This document shows, one piece after another, positions 26,396 to 35,002 of a stretch of 64,000 nucleotides of DNA. Source of the stretch: Polaribacter haliotis (GTDB taxonomy: Bacteria > Bacteroidota > Bacteroidia > Flavobacteriales > Flavobacteriaceae); the NCBI RefSeq assembly GCF_014784055.1, contig NZ_CP061813.1:3420001-3484000 (forward strand), written 5' to 3'. The number at the start of each line of letters is the position of its first letter. Position 1 is the first letter of the stretch. The notes below the pieces were generated by a model that had not been told where the DNA came from, made no database searches, and saw only the letters and a list, made by a program, of their open reading frames with translations. A program made the translations under genes and the position numbers.

Positions 26396-26422
26396 AAAGA
26401 CTTATTTTTAAAATAAGTCTTT
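26396..26422 (-). terminator. Intrinsic terminator after the Crp-like gene
   Basis: The arms AAAGACTTATTT (26396-26407) and AAATAAGTCTTT (26411-26422) form a 12-bp stem; on the minus strand a T-run (complement of 26389-26395) follows. It is about 100 bp past the crp-like stop and just before the DUF6122 start. Confidence 0.75.
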
Positions 26423-26522
26423 CATATTAATAGTAAGTATTAGTATTTTGGGGAATATAATGTTTATAACAAATTTAAAGTAAATTTATCTAATTAGAAT
26501 TAACCTATGTTTAAAGATTAAA

Positions 26523-27098
26523 TTATTTTGAATACATTTCTTTACGAATTCTACTTAATTGCACAGGAGTAATGTTTAAATAAGAAGCTATGTGATAAAG
26601 AGGTATTTTATTCTCGATATCTGGAATCCTTTTTTTTAGTTTAATATACCTTTGTGTGGCATTTAAAACAGAAAGATTATATACCTTAGATTCTAATTCT
26701 AAAAAAACCACTTCTAAAACTTTAACGTACAAGTTAGATATTAAAGGGTCTCTTTTCGTTAATTTTTTAAACTCCTTAAAATTGATGCAATAAATTGTAC
26801 AATCAGTCAGGCAATCGTAACTGAATCTAGAAGGTTTGTCTAAAATTAAAGCACCTAATGCGCCTACAGCTCTAATTGGAGTGAAAAAGTTTCTAATGTA
26901 TTCTTTTCCTTTTTCGTCTGTGTAGTAAGAACGAGCAATACCAGATTCTAATATGTAAATATATTCAGGAATTTCTCCTGCTCTAGAAAATGTATCTTTT
27001 TTCTTTAAAGTTTTTTTTGATATAAGTGATACTAAATCTTTCTTAGAGTTCGCTGGTAAAGGACCAAATGATTCTATAATCTTAAATACGGCTTTCAT
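26523..27098 (-). CDS. Crp/Fnr-family transcription regulator
   Basis: The 191-residue protein has a cyclic-nucleotide-binding-type domain (residues about 15-130: FSRAGEIPEYIYILESGIAR, then FFTPIRAVGALGALI and PSRFSYDCLTDCTIYCI) and a C-terminal winged helix (about 145-190) whose recognition part reads YHIASYLNITPVQLSRIRKE. This is the Bacteroidota Crp group that usually lacks the Arg of a true cAMP phosphate-binding cassette, so the ligand is uncertain. An 11-bp inverted repeat lies just before its start codon and may be its own operator. Confidence 0.88.
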   Translation of the reverse strand: MKAVFKIIESFGPLPANSKKDLVSLISKKTLKKKDTFSRAGEIPEYIYILESGIARSYYTDEKGKEYIRNFFTPIRAVGALGALILDKPSRFSYDCLTDCTIYCINFKEFKKLTKRDPLISNLYVKVLEVVFLELESKVYNLSVLNATQRYIKLKKRIPDIENKIPLYHIASYLNITPVQLSRIRKEMYSK

Positions 27099-27106
27099 AA
27101 AACATG

Positions 27107-27141
27107 CTTATTCGTTTTTTAGGATTTTGTAAACGAATAAG
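27107..27141. promoter_or_regulatory. 11-bp inverted repeat before the Crp-like gene
   Basis: CTTATTCGTTT (27107-27117) and AAACGAATAAG (27131-27141) are perfect arms separated by 13 bp. On the minus strand the hairpin ends 8 nt before the crp-like ATG. There is no T-run after it, so an operator or a leader hairpin that limits translation is more likely than a terminator. Confidence 0.5.
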
Positions 27142-27165
27142 AAAATGCAATCTACTGATTTTTTT

Positions 27166-27762
27166 TTATAAATACGATATAGAATTTGGACCCTCCATAA
27201 AAAGTAAATCTAAAATGGAGAGGTTTGGAAGAAAACCATGTTTATCGTCAAACATTTGTATATAGTTATCTACCAATTTTTTTGGCTGTTTTTTTACTTC
27301 GGCTAAATGTCTAAAGTCTTGTTGTTTAGAATCTAAAATAAAAAATTTTGTTTTAATAAAATTAATATCTAATTGAAGTGCATCTGCCACAAATAAGAAA
27401 GAATCGATATTTATATCTTGTAAAAATTTATATTTTTTTTCGAAAATAATTGCAAGATCGTCTTCGAAAAAATCAAAAAAAGGAGAAGTTCTATAGGCAA
27501 TTTGTAGAGATTTAAAATGTTGGTCTTGCCATGGAAAATCATTTTCCACTAAAGTGTCTTTCGTTTTTTTTCTTCCGTCCGTAATTTTATGTTTTACAGG
27601 AATACTTAAAAGCTGCTTTCCATTGCTATTATATATGTAGCACCTGTTTCTATAGCTCTGTTTTTGAAAATTATCTTCCATTTCGAAAGTAACAGTATCC
27701 TTTTTAACAATTTCGGAAAATTGAGATATAGGAGAGAAGTAAGTGGGTATAAATATAGACAT
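27166..27762 (-). CDS. WbqC family protein
   Basis: The 198-residue cytoplasmic protein matches the WbqC family along its whole length: IPTYFSPISQF near the N-terminus, FQKQSYRNRCYIYNSNGKQL (residues about 32-51), SIPVKHK, WQDQHFKSLQIAYRTSPFF and FLPNLSILDLLFMEGP at the end. WbqC proteins occur in O-antigen clusters and are thought to take part in amino-sugar or glycan modification, but no reaction is established to my knowledge. It is downstream of lepB in a minus-strand row of genes. Confidence 0.88.
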   Translation of the reverse strand: MSIFIPTYFSPISQFSEIVKKDTVTFEMEDNFQKQSYRNRCYIYNSNGKQLLSIPVKHKITDGRKKTKDTLVENDFPWQDQHFKSLQIAYRTSPFFDFFEDDLAIIFEKKYKFLQDINIDSFLFVADALQLDINFIKTKFFILDSKQQDFRHLAEVKKQPKKLVDNYIQMFDDKHGFLPNLSILDLLFMEGPNSISYL

Positions 27763-27790
27763 CTAAATTTAGATTGTAGTATTCAATTTC

Positions 27791-27838
27791 AGTTTTCAGT
27801 ATTTTGGAACTGAATACTATAACTGAATACTGAAAACT
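27791..27838. repeat. 13-bp inverted repeat with internal ACTGAATACT copies (wbqC-lepB spacer)
   Basis: AGTTTTCAGTATT (27791-27803) and AATACTGAAAACT (27826-27838) are perfect arms around 22 bp that contain further copies of ACTGAATACT. It resembles the CAGTTTTCAG/ACTGAAAACTG-type simple repeats near 55330. It may stop part of the lepB transcript. Confidence 0.65.
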
Positions 27839-27841
27839 ATT

Positions 27842-29539
27842 TTAAGCTTTCTTTTTCTTTCCTTTGTAGAAACTATAACCTATATACAAAGCAATTAAAC
27901 CAAAAACTATATATCTGTAAGAAACAGGTTCTCCATCTCCACCAACTGTGGTAAACATTCTATCCCATCTTATAGATTTAAATTTTGCACCAAAAGTGGG
28001 TGCATTTGCATCCCAGCTAAACCAAATCATAACAGGTTTCCCTAAAACATGATCAAAAGGAACATAACCCCAATAACGAGCATCCAGAGAATTATGTCTG
28101 TTGTCTCCCATTAACCAGTAGTAGTCTTGCTTAAAAGTATAAGAATCGGCTTTTTCTCCATTAATATAAATAGCATCTCCTACTGAAGATATATTATTAT
28201 TTTCGTAATTTTTAATTATTTGCTCATAAAAAGGCAAAGATTCTGCATCAATTTTTACAGTTGCTCCTTTTTTAGGAATGTAAATTGGTCCAAAGTTATC
28301 TTGACTCCAACCTAATTTTTTTACATGAGGAAAGATAGCATTATCTGCTCCGTAATTTATCTTTTTTAAAGAGACTGTTGTAGGTAATTTTCTGAGTTCC
28401 TCAACTTCATCATCAGTTAGGTTAATGTTTATTTTATTAGCTACATTTGTCATTTTAAGACGACTTGCCAAGTTTTGAGAAACTCCTCCAGCAACTTCAG
28501 TATATAAAGAATCGGAACCAATTTTTGTTAAATTCGCTCCTTTTTCGAAAGCTTCTTGCACTCTTTTATCATTCCAATATTCATTAGAAATTTTATAAAC
28601 GTTTGTTCTTTCTTTATCAATTAAAAATTTAGGAAAGTTATTTCTACTTATTGCAGATTTTGCTTCATACGTATAATAAAACTGAATTTTCGCTCTGTAA
28701 GGAAGTTCGTTTTTCTTTCCGTTAATATACACATAACCATCTTTTAATTCTAAAGAATCTCCAGCAATACCAACACAACGTTTTACGTAGTTTGTTCTTT
28801 TATCAACAGGTTTGTAGGTGTATTTCCCAGAATTATCACCCCACATTGTTTTTAAAGAATCTGCTGGCCAATTGAAACAAACAATATCGTTGTTTTTAAT
28901 TTTTTGAAGTCCAGGTAATCTTGTATAAGGTAATTGTGGTCTTTTAAGGTAAGATGCAGACCCTGTAAATGGCAAAGAATCGTGTACCATTGGTGCCGCA
29001 ATAACTGTAGAAGGAACTCTTGCTCCATAATGAAATTTACTTACAAACAAATAATCTCCTACCAACAAAGATTTTTCTAAAGAAGAAGTTGGTATTGTAA
29101 AAGGTTGCATAAAATAGGTGTGCACTAAAGTTGCAGCAATAATTGCAAAAGTAATAGAGCTTACCCATTCACCAAGTTCAGAGCGTGGTTTTAAACTTCT
29201 TTCTGTATTATAAGTTGCATCTGTTCCATAATTGATATAAAAAATATACAATCCAAGTGTTACAATTACTAAAAATGAATCTAGTTTTTTGTAAAAACCG
29301 AAAGTTCGAATAGTTTCAATCCAAATTACTGGAAACATTAATAAGTTAACTATAGGAATAAACAACAAGATAATCCACCATTTTGGGCGGTTGATTATGC
29401 TCATTAAAACAATTCCGTTATAAATAGGAATTGCTGCTTCCCAGGCTTTTCTACCTGCTTTTACATATAGTTTCCAAGTTCCTAAGAAGTGGATTACTTG
29501 AATTACTAAAAAAAAGATAAACCATTCAATAAATGTCAT
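27842..29539 (-). CDS. lepB: Signal peptidase I (long Bacteroidota form)
   Basis: The 565-residue inner-membrane protease removes signal peptides from exported proteins. Four hydrophobic segments occupy residues about 3-20, 40-75, 85-105 and 125-145. The catalytic Ser is S153 (IPTSSLEKSLLVGDYLF) and the catalytic Lys is K253 (NYVKRCVGIAGDSLEL); box E is GDNRHNSLDARYWGYVP. A large insertion of about 200 residues (280-480) lies between the Lys box and box E, usual in this phylum. The last helix (YIVFGLIALYIGYSFYKG) adds a C-terminal anchor. It follows dapB by 90 bp. Confidence 0.96.
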   Translation of the reverse strand: MTFIEWFIFFLVIQVIHFLGTWKLYVKAGRKAWEAAIPIYNGIVLMSIINRPKWWIILLFIPIVNLLMFPVIWIETIRTFGFYKKLDSFLVIVTLGLYIFYINYGTDATYNTERSLKPRSELGEWVSSITFAIIAATLVHTYFMQPFTIPTSSLEKSLLVGDYLFVSKFHYGARVPSTVIAAPMVHDSLPFTGSASYLKRPQLPYTRLPGLQKIKNNDIVCFNWPADSLKTMWGDNSGKYTYKPVDKRTNYVKRCVGIAGDSLELKDGYVYINGKKNELPYRAKIQFYYTYEAKSAISRNNFPKFLIDKERTNVYKISNEYWNDKRVQEAFEKGANLTKIGSDSLYTEVAGGVSQNLASRLKMTNVANKININLTDDEVEELRKLPTTVSLKKINYGADNAIFPHVKKLGWSQDNFGPIYIPKKGATVKIDAESLPFYEQIIKNYENNNISSVGDAIYINGEKADSYTFKQDYYWLMGDNRHNSLDARYWGYVPFDHVLGKPVMIWFSWDANAPTFGAKFKSIRWDRMFTTVGGDGEPVSYRYIVFGLIALYIGYSFYKGKKKKA

Positions 29540-29629
29540 AATTCTTATTTTATTTTTAATCGAGTTATATAATCCCGAAAATAATCAGTTTTCTAATTAG
29601 AAGATTTTAATCTAGTTCTGTTACAGTTT

Positions 29630-30331
29630 TTAACTGATGTTTAACACATCTTTCATGTTAAAAACACCTGTTTTTCCTAAAATCCATTCAGCTGCAATAA
29701 CAGCACCTAAAGCAAAGCCTTTTCTACTGTGTGCAGTGTGTTTTATTTCAATCGCATCTACTTCAGAATCGTACCAAACTGTATGTGTTCCAGGAACTTC
29801 TGGTATTCTTTTAGCAGCGATTGGAATGCTATGTTCAATGGTTTTTTTATCTAACTCCCACATTGTTTTCGAAGAATTGTCAATAATTCCTTCTGCCAAA
29901 GTAATTGCAGTTCCACTTGGAGCATCTAGTTTTTTTGTATGATGAATTTCTTCCATAGAAATATTATAATCTTCTAAATTACTCATCATTTTAGCCAATT
30001 GTTTATTTAATTCAAAAAAGATATTTACTCCCAAACTAAAATTTGAAGCATATATAAAAGCCCCTTTTTTTTCTTTACATAAAGCAACAGCATTATCGTA
30101 ATTTTCTAACCAACTTGTAGTTCCAGAAATTACAGGAACATTGTTGTTTATACAGTTAGAAATATTATCGAATGCAGATGTTGGTACACTAAAGTCAATA
30201 GCTACATCTGCTAAATTAATGTCTATAACATCATTTACATCTTTTTTTATAACGATTTCATGTCCTCTAGAAATTGCAATTTGCTCAATTTCTTTCCCCA
30301 TTCGTCCATAACCTAATAATGCGATTTTCAT
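29630..30331 (-). CDS. dapB: 4-hydroxy-tetrahydrodipicolinate reductase
   Basis: The 233-residue enzyme reduces the dipicolinate precursor with NAD(P)H in lysine and meso-diaminopimelate synthesis, so it supplies peptidoglycan. The dinucleotide loop GYGRMGKEIEQIA is at residues 7-19, the active-site segment EEIHHTKKLDAPSGTA at about 132-147, and the C-terminal region includes HTAHSRKGFALGAV. Slightly shorter than the E. coli enzyme, as in other Bacteroidota. One base separates it from the upstream DUF5683 gene. Confidence 0.96.
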   Translation of the reverse strand: MKIALLGYGRMGKEIEQIAISRGHEIVIKKDVNDVIDINLADVAIDFSVPTSAFDNISNCINNNVPVISGTTSWLENYDNAVALCKEKKGAFIYASNFSLGVNIFFELNKQLAKMMSNLEDYNISMEEIHHTKKLDAPSGTAITLAEGIIDNSSKTMWELDKKTIEHSIPIAAKRIPEVPGTHTVWYDSEVDAIEIKHTAHSRKGFALGAVIAAEWILGKTGVFNMKDVLNIS

Positions 30332-30332
30332 C

Positions 30333-30923
30333 TTAAAATTTATATTTAAAAGTTAAACCAACTTTTGGAGCATCGAACTGCATAGGATCCATAATAAAGG
30401 TTGGTTTTAAAGACAGATTATCATCTGTATTAAATTGAAGTAAATGTGCATTTACACTCGCTTCTACTATTTGAAGTATATATATTATAACACCAGAGAG
30501 TAAAGATAAATCTCTATTTTCTCTCAGTTGTTCTTGTGCTCTTTCTAAAGTTTCATCTGAAACTAATGTAGAACCATCGTCTAAAATAAACTCGTCTCTT
30601 AAACCAGCTTCTCTTAGTTTAAAAGCAGTTCTGTATCTTTTATAATCGCTATTGTTTGTTTGATAGTAGTAAATAGGAACTGCTAAAGATGCCCAAACAA
30701 TGGGGGCTTTCCAGTATTTTTTATTATAAATTTGGCCTAAACCAGGAAAAATTGCAGAATAAAATGCTGCTTTTGCTGGAGCTAATGGTTTGTAAATACC
30801 TTCTTGTACAAATAATTTACCCTCAACTTTTACATTTTTTACTTCTGTAGAATCTTTTTGAGAATACAAATGCAAAGAAAAAAATGCAAGAAATAAGATA
30901 TATATGTTTTTCTTTAAAAACAC
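30333..30923 (-). CDS. DUF5683 domain protein, exported or membrane
   Basis: The 196-residue protein has an N-terminal signal or anchor (IYILFLAFFSLHLYS), followed by the DUF5683 domain from about residue 45: PAKAAFYSAIFPGLGQIYNK and YWKAPIVWASLAVPIYYYQT are the hallmark hydrophobic region, and VIIYILQIVEASVNAHLLQF a second one. The C-terminus (VGLTFKYKF) ends in an aromatic, as in outer-membrane-associated proteins. Function unknown. In this conserved row it sits directly between parB and dapB with no spacer. Confidence 0.85.
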   Translation of the reverse strand: MFLKKNIYILFLAFFSLHLYSQKDSTEVKNVKVEGKLFVQEGIYKPLAPAKAAFYSAIFPGLGQIYNKKYWKAPIVWASLAVPIYYYQTNNSDYKRYRTAFKLREAGLRDEFILDDGSTLVSDETLERAQEQLRENRDLSLLSGVIIYILQIVEASVNAHLLQFNTDDNLSLKPTFIMDPMQFDAPKVGLTFKYKF

Positions 30924-31808
30924 TTATTTTAATAAGTTTTTTATTCGATTAAAATCTTCTTCAGAATGAAAAGGAATAGATATTTTTCCTTTACCATTGT
31001 TACCAACACTAACGTCTACTTTATGGCCAAAGTATTCGCTTATCTCCTTTACACCGTTTTTAACAAAACTTGGAACTACTTTTTTCTTAGGTTTAGCAAT
31101 TGTACCAGATTTTAAACTTTTTACCAAATCTTCGGTTTGTCTTACCGATAATTTTTCTCTTAAAATCTTTTCGTAAATCGCTAATTGATCTTCTGTGTTT
31201 TCTACATTAATCATGGCACGTCCATGTCCCATAGAAATAAAACCGTCTCTCATTCCCGTTTGTAAAATTGGATCTAATTTTAACAAACGTAAATAATTAG
31301 TTACTGTAGACCTTTTTTTACCAACTCTTGTACTTAATTCTTCTTGTGTTAATTGAATTTCGTCGATTAAACGTTGGTAAGAAAGTGCAACTTCTATTGG
31401 ATCTAAGTTTTTTCTCTGAATGTTCTCAACTAATGCCATTTCTAGCATTTCTTGATCATTTGCAAGTCTTATGTATGCAGGAACTGTTTTGTTTCCAATT
31501 AATTTTGAAGCTCTAAAACGACGCTCTCCAGAAACTAACTGAAATTTATTTCCATCTAATTTTCTAACTGTAATTGGTTGAATAACGCCTAATTCTTTAA
31601 TAGAACTAGCTAACTCTCTAAGTGCTTCTTCGTCGAAATAAGTTCTTGGCTGATATGGATTTACATCGATATAATCCAACTCAAGTTCTACGATATTTCC
31701 AACTAGTTTTTCTGCATTTTTATCTGTTGCAGCATTAATATTTGGAGATTCTTTTAAAAGAGCAGACAATCCTCTACCTAAAGCTTGTTTTTTTGTTGCT
31801 TTTGCCAT
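30924..31808 (-). CDS. parB: ParB chromosome-partitioning protein
   Basis: The 294-residue protein starts with the Soj-binding type N-terminus (ALGRGLSALLKE), then the ParB nuclease-like CTPase domain (residues about 45-135: INPYQPR-like VNPYQPRTYFDEEALRELA, SGERRFRASKLIG, ENIQRKNLDPIEVALSYQRL), the helix-turn-helix (LSTRVGKKRSTVTNYLRLL) and a dimerisation end. It binds parS, loads CTP and spreads on DNA. I did not find a parS-like palindrome by eye in this window. Directly downstream of parA. Confidence 0.96.
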   Translation of the reverse strand: MAKATKKQALGRGLSALLKESPNINAATDKNAEKLVGNIVELELDYIDVNPYQPRTYFDEEALRELASSIKELGVIQPITVRKLDGNKFQLVSGERRFRASKLIGNKTVPAYIRLANDQEMLEMALVENIQRKNLDPIEVALSYQRLIDEIQLTQEELSTRVGKKRSTVTNYLRLLKLDPILQTGMRDGFISMGHGRAMINVENTEDQLAIYEKILREKLSVRQTEDLVKSLKSGTIAKPKKKVVPSFVKNGVKEISEYFGHKVDVSVGNNGKGKISIPFHSEEDFNRIKNLLK

Positions 31809-32573
31809 TTATGAATTCTTTTTAAGAAGTTCTTGCGCTAAATTTAAGTAATTTACAGCACCTTTACTGGTTGCGTCGTAAGCAATAATACTTTCACCAT
31901 AACTTGGAGCTTCACCTAAACGCGTATTTCTTCGAATAATTGTATCAAAAACCATGGCACTAAAATGCTTACGAACTTCATCTACTACTTGGTTAGATAG
32001 TCGTAAACGAGAATCGAACATTGTTAATAACAACCCTTCAATATCTAAATTAGCATTGTGTATATTTTGGACACTTTTAATCGTGTTTAGTAATTTTCCA
32101 AGACCTTCCAGAGCAAAATATTCACATTGTATAGGTATAATAACAGAATCTGCAGCAACCAAAGAATTTAATGTTATTAAACCCAAAGAAGGAGCACAGT
32201 CTATTATAATATAATCGTAATCGTTTTTTATTTCATCCAACGATTTTTTTAACATGTACTCTCTGTTTTCCTTATCTACCAATTCAATTTCAATAGCTAC
32301 TAAATCGATATGTGCAGGAATAATATCTACATTTGGCGATTCTGTTTTAACCACAGCATCTTTTGCCGAAATTGTATGCTCTAAAACTTGATAGGTTCCA
32401 AATTCTACAGTTTCTACATCTATTCCTAAACCAGAAGAAGCATTTGCTTGTGGGTCTGCATCAATTAACAATACTTTTTTCTCTAAAACACCTAAAGAAG
32501 CTGCTAAATTTATACTAGTTGTTGTTTTACCAACTCCACCTTTTTGATTTGCTATTGCAATAATTTTGCCCAT
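31809..32573 (-). CDS. parA: ParA chromosome-partitioning ATPase
   Basis: The 254-residue P-loop ATPase has the deviant Walker A KGGVGKTTTSINLAASLG (residues about 10-27), LLIDADPQANASSGLG and DYIIIDCAPSLGLITLNSL. It works with ParB in chromosome segregation. The first gene of the row parA-parB-DUF5683-dapB-lepB-wbqC, with no gap to parB. The 190 bp upstream hold a strong terminator for pepD but no clear promoter consensus that I would assign. Confidence 0.97.
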   Translation of the reverse strand: MGKIIAIANQKGGVGKTTTSINLAASLGVLEKKVLLIDADPQANASSGLGIDVETVEFGTYQVLEHTISAKDAVVKTESPNVDIIPAHIDLVAIEIELVDKENREYMLKKSLDEIKNDYDYIIIDCAPSLGLITLNSLVAADSVIIPIQCEYFALEGLGKLLNTIKSVQNIHNANLDIEGLLLTMFDSRLRLSNQVVDEVRKHFSAMVFDTIIRRNTRLGEAPSYGESIIAYDATSKGAVNYLNLAQELLKKNS

Positions 32574-32725
32574 TAAAATAATGCTATTTTTGTAAATGTA
32601 AAATTACATTTTTTTATGACTTTTAGAAATGAAAGATGTTAACAAAAGAATAAAGTTTTAAAACACTGTAAGTTAGATACTTGCATCTTTTCATTAATTC
32701 TTTTTTCACAAATTAGAATAAAAAA

Positions 32726-32748
32726 AAACCGAAGATAATCTTCGGTTT
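32726..32748 (-). terminator. Intrinsic terminator of pepD
   Basis: AAACCGAAGAT and its complement form a perfect 11-bp stem around one base; eight A's on the plus strand (32721-32728) give a T-run on the minus strand. Confidence 0.85.
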
Positions 32749-32766
32749 AAGTCTATTGTTTTTAGA

Positions 32767-34227
32767 TTATTTTTTAGGAATATTTTTTAGGATTTCGACT
32801 AAAAATTTCCAAAATTTTTGTGTAGATGCTATTCCTGCTCTTTCGTCTGGCGAGTGTGCTCCTCTAATAGTTGGTCCGAAAGAAACCATGTCTATTTTTG
32901 GGTAGTTCTGTCCTAAAATTCCACATTCTAAACCAGCATGACAAGCTGCAACAATTGCTTTTTCTCCATGTAATTTTTCATATAAATTATCTACCACTTT
33001 TAAAATTGCTGAATTTACATTTGGTTGCCAACCAGGATATTCACCAGAGAAATTAACCTCGAAACCAGCCAACTCGAAACTAGAACGTAGCGAATTTGCC
33101 AAATCGAATTTATTACTTTCGGATGACGATCTTGTTAAACAACCCACTTTTATACTACCCTCTTTTACAATTATTCTTGCAATGTTGTTAGAAGTTTCAA
33201 CCAAACCATCGATATCTGGGCTCATTCTATATACACCATTTAAGGCAGCATAAATTGCCTTTATAAAACCTTCTTGAACTCCTAATTCTAATACTTTTTC
33301 AGGAGCATTTATTTTTGTAATTTCTACGGTTAGATTAGGTTCAATTGTAGCGAATTCTTCTTTTATCGTGTTAACAAGCAACTTTGTTTCTAATAAAAAA
33401 GCTTCTTTAGAAATTGCATCTACAGTAACAATCGCAAAACTTTCACGAGGAATTGCATTTCGCAAACTACCACCGTTAATTTCTGAAACTCTTAATCCAA
33501 AATTTGTGAATCCGTCAAATAATATGCGATTCATTATTTTGTTGGCATTTCCTAAACCTTTAATAATATCCATTCCAGAATGACCTCCATTTAAACCTTT
33601 TACAGTAATAGAAAATGCTTCTGAATTTTCTGGAGTTTTTTCTTCAGCATAATTTCTTGTAGCAGTTACATCAATTCCACCAGCACAACCCATTCCAATT
33701 TCATCATCTTCTTCTGTGTCTAAATTTAAAAGAATATCTCCTTTTAAAATACCACCTTCTAAACCCATTGCACCAGTCATTCCTGTTTCTTCGTCAATTG
33801 TAAAAAGGGCTTCTAAATTTGGGTGTTCTAAATCTGTTGAAGATAAAACTGCCATAATTGCAGCAACTCCTAATCCATTATCTGCACCTAAAGTTGTGCC
33901 ATCTGCAGTTACCCAATCTCCATCTACTAACATTTTAATCCCTTGGGTATCGAAATCGAAATTTGTATCTGAGTTTTTTTGATGCACCATATCTAAATGA
34001 CTCTGTAAAACCACAGTTTGTCTATCTTCCATTCCAGCAGTAGCTGGTTTTCTCATGATAACATTCCCAACCTTATCAACTAAAGTTTCCAGGTTTAATT
34101 TTTTACCAAAATCGACCATAAACTGTATTACACGTTCTTCTTTTTTTGAAGGACGAGGAACTGCATTTAAATCAGCAAAATGGTTCCAAACTATTTTAGG
34201 TTCTAAATTTCTTATTTCTGAATTCAT
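32767..34227 (-). CDS. pepD: Aminoacyl-histidine dipeptidase (PepD, M20 family)
   Basis: The 486-residue cytoplasmic metallopeptidase splits Xaa-His and other dipeptides. Metal-site motifs are QSHLDMVHQK (residues about 73-82), GADNGLGVAA (about 117-126) and TIDEETGMTGAMGLEG (about 143-158), with a lid domain containing GLNGGHSGMDI and the closing HAGLECGIL and GAHSPDERAG. The length equals that of E. coli PepD. It is a single gene with its own terminator. Confidence 0.95.
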   Translation of the reverse strand: MNSEIRNLEPKIVWNHFADLNAVPRPSKKEERVIQFMVDFGKKLNLETLVDKVGNVIMRKPATAGMEDRQTVVLQSHLDMVHQKNSDTNFDFDTQGIKMLVDGDWVTADGTTLGADNGLGVAAIMAVLSSTDLEHPNLEALFTIDEETGMTGAMGLEGGILKGDILLNLDTEEDDEIGMGCAGGIDVTATRNYAEEKTPENSEAFSITVKGLNGGHSGMDIIKGLGNANKIMNRILFDGFTNFGLRVSEINGGSLRNAIPRESFAIVTVDAISKEAFLLETKLLVNTIKEEFATIEPNLTVEITKINAPEKVLELGVQEGFIKAIYAALNGVYRMSPDIDGLVETSNNIARIIVKEGSIKVGCLTRSSSESNKFDLANSLRSSFELAGFEVNFSGEYPGWQPNVNSAILKVVDNLYEKLHGEKAIVAACHAGLECGILGQNYPKIDMVSFGPTIRGAHSPDERAGIASTQKFWKFLVEILKNIPKK

Positions 34228-34254
34228 ATATATTGTCTTATTTCCTGTGTAAAG

Positions 34255-34887
34255 TTAAGAGATTTCAATAACTGTTTCTGTTATATTTTTCCTAACTTTT
34301 TTTAAATCTTTCATATAATCATCTTCCGCTCTAAAACCAACAGGAAGTACTAAAACCGAATGCAAATTTTGTTTCTCTAAATTTAAAATTTTGTCATAAT
34401 TTTCAGGAATAAAACCTTCCATTGGACAAGAATCAATGTTTTCTAAAGCGCAAACAGTTAGTAAGTTACCTAAGGCTAAATACGCTTGATTTTTGTTCCA
34501 AGCAAGCAATTCTTCTTGTGTTTTTTTATCGATTTCTGCAGTTAAAAATTTTTTAAACGGATTTAAAATTGCATCTGGTGTGTTTCTGATTTCTTTTACC
34601 AAACTAAAATATTTTTGAACTTCTTCGGTTTTGTAAGTTTTTGGGACACAAATTACCAATAAATGCGAAGCTTCTAAAACTTGTGGTTGATTCCAAGAAT
34701 GTGCTACCAATTCTTTTTGAATCTCTTTATTATTTATAACCAAAAGTTTTAAAGGTTGCAAGCCATAAGAGGTTGCAGTTAAGTTAAAAGCTTCTTTTAA
34801 AGTGTTTATTTTATCTTGTGAAAGTGTTTTTTTTGAATCGAATTTTTTAACAGCATATCGCCATTGCAAACTGTCTATAATGTTCAT
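34255..34887 (-). CDS. Nitroreductase family NAD(P)H oxidoreductase
   Basis: The 210-residue flavoprotein has the nitroreductase FMN-binding features: WRYAVKKFDSKKTLSQDKIN (residues about 9-28), TATSYGLQPLKLLVINN, NKNQAYLALGNLLTVCALEN and CPMEGFIPENYDKIL, with VLPVGFRAEDDYMKDLKKVR at the end. It resembles NfsB/YfkO-like enzymes that reduce quinones or nitro compounds. The natural substrate is unknown. A TATTTTTG box (see 34907-34914) lies before the start. Confidence 0.88.
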   Translation of the reverse strand: MNIIDSLQWRYAVKKFDSKKTLSQDKINTLKEAFNLTATSYGLQPLKLLVINNKEIQKELVAHSWNQPQVLEASHLLVICVPKTYKTEEVQKYFSLVKEIRNTPDAILNPFKKFLTAEIDKKTQEELLAWNKNQAYLALGNLLTVCALENIDSCPMEGFIPENYDKILNLEKQNLHSVLVLPVGFRAEDDYMKDLKKVRKNITETVIEIS

Positions 34888-34906
34888 GTATTTTGCTATT
34901 TGTTTG

Positions 34907-34914
34907 CAAAAATA
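34907..34914 (-). promoter_or_regulatory. Candidate -7 box (TATTTTTG) for the nitroreductase gene
   Basis: On the minus strand TATTTTTG fits TAnnTTTG and ends 19 bp before the ATG. No -33 TTG at the usual distance was found. Confidence 0.4.
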
Positions 34915-35002
34915 AACCTTTTCATAGAAGAAGAATAATGGGAAGTATTGTAAAAATTGATGTTGATATCAATATTTTTTTTAAATTGAAGAAAAATTGA
35001 AT

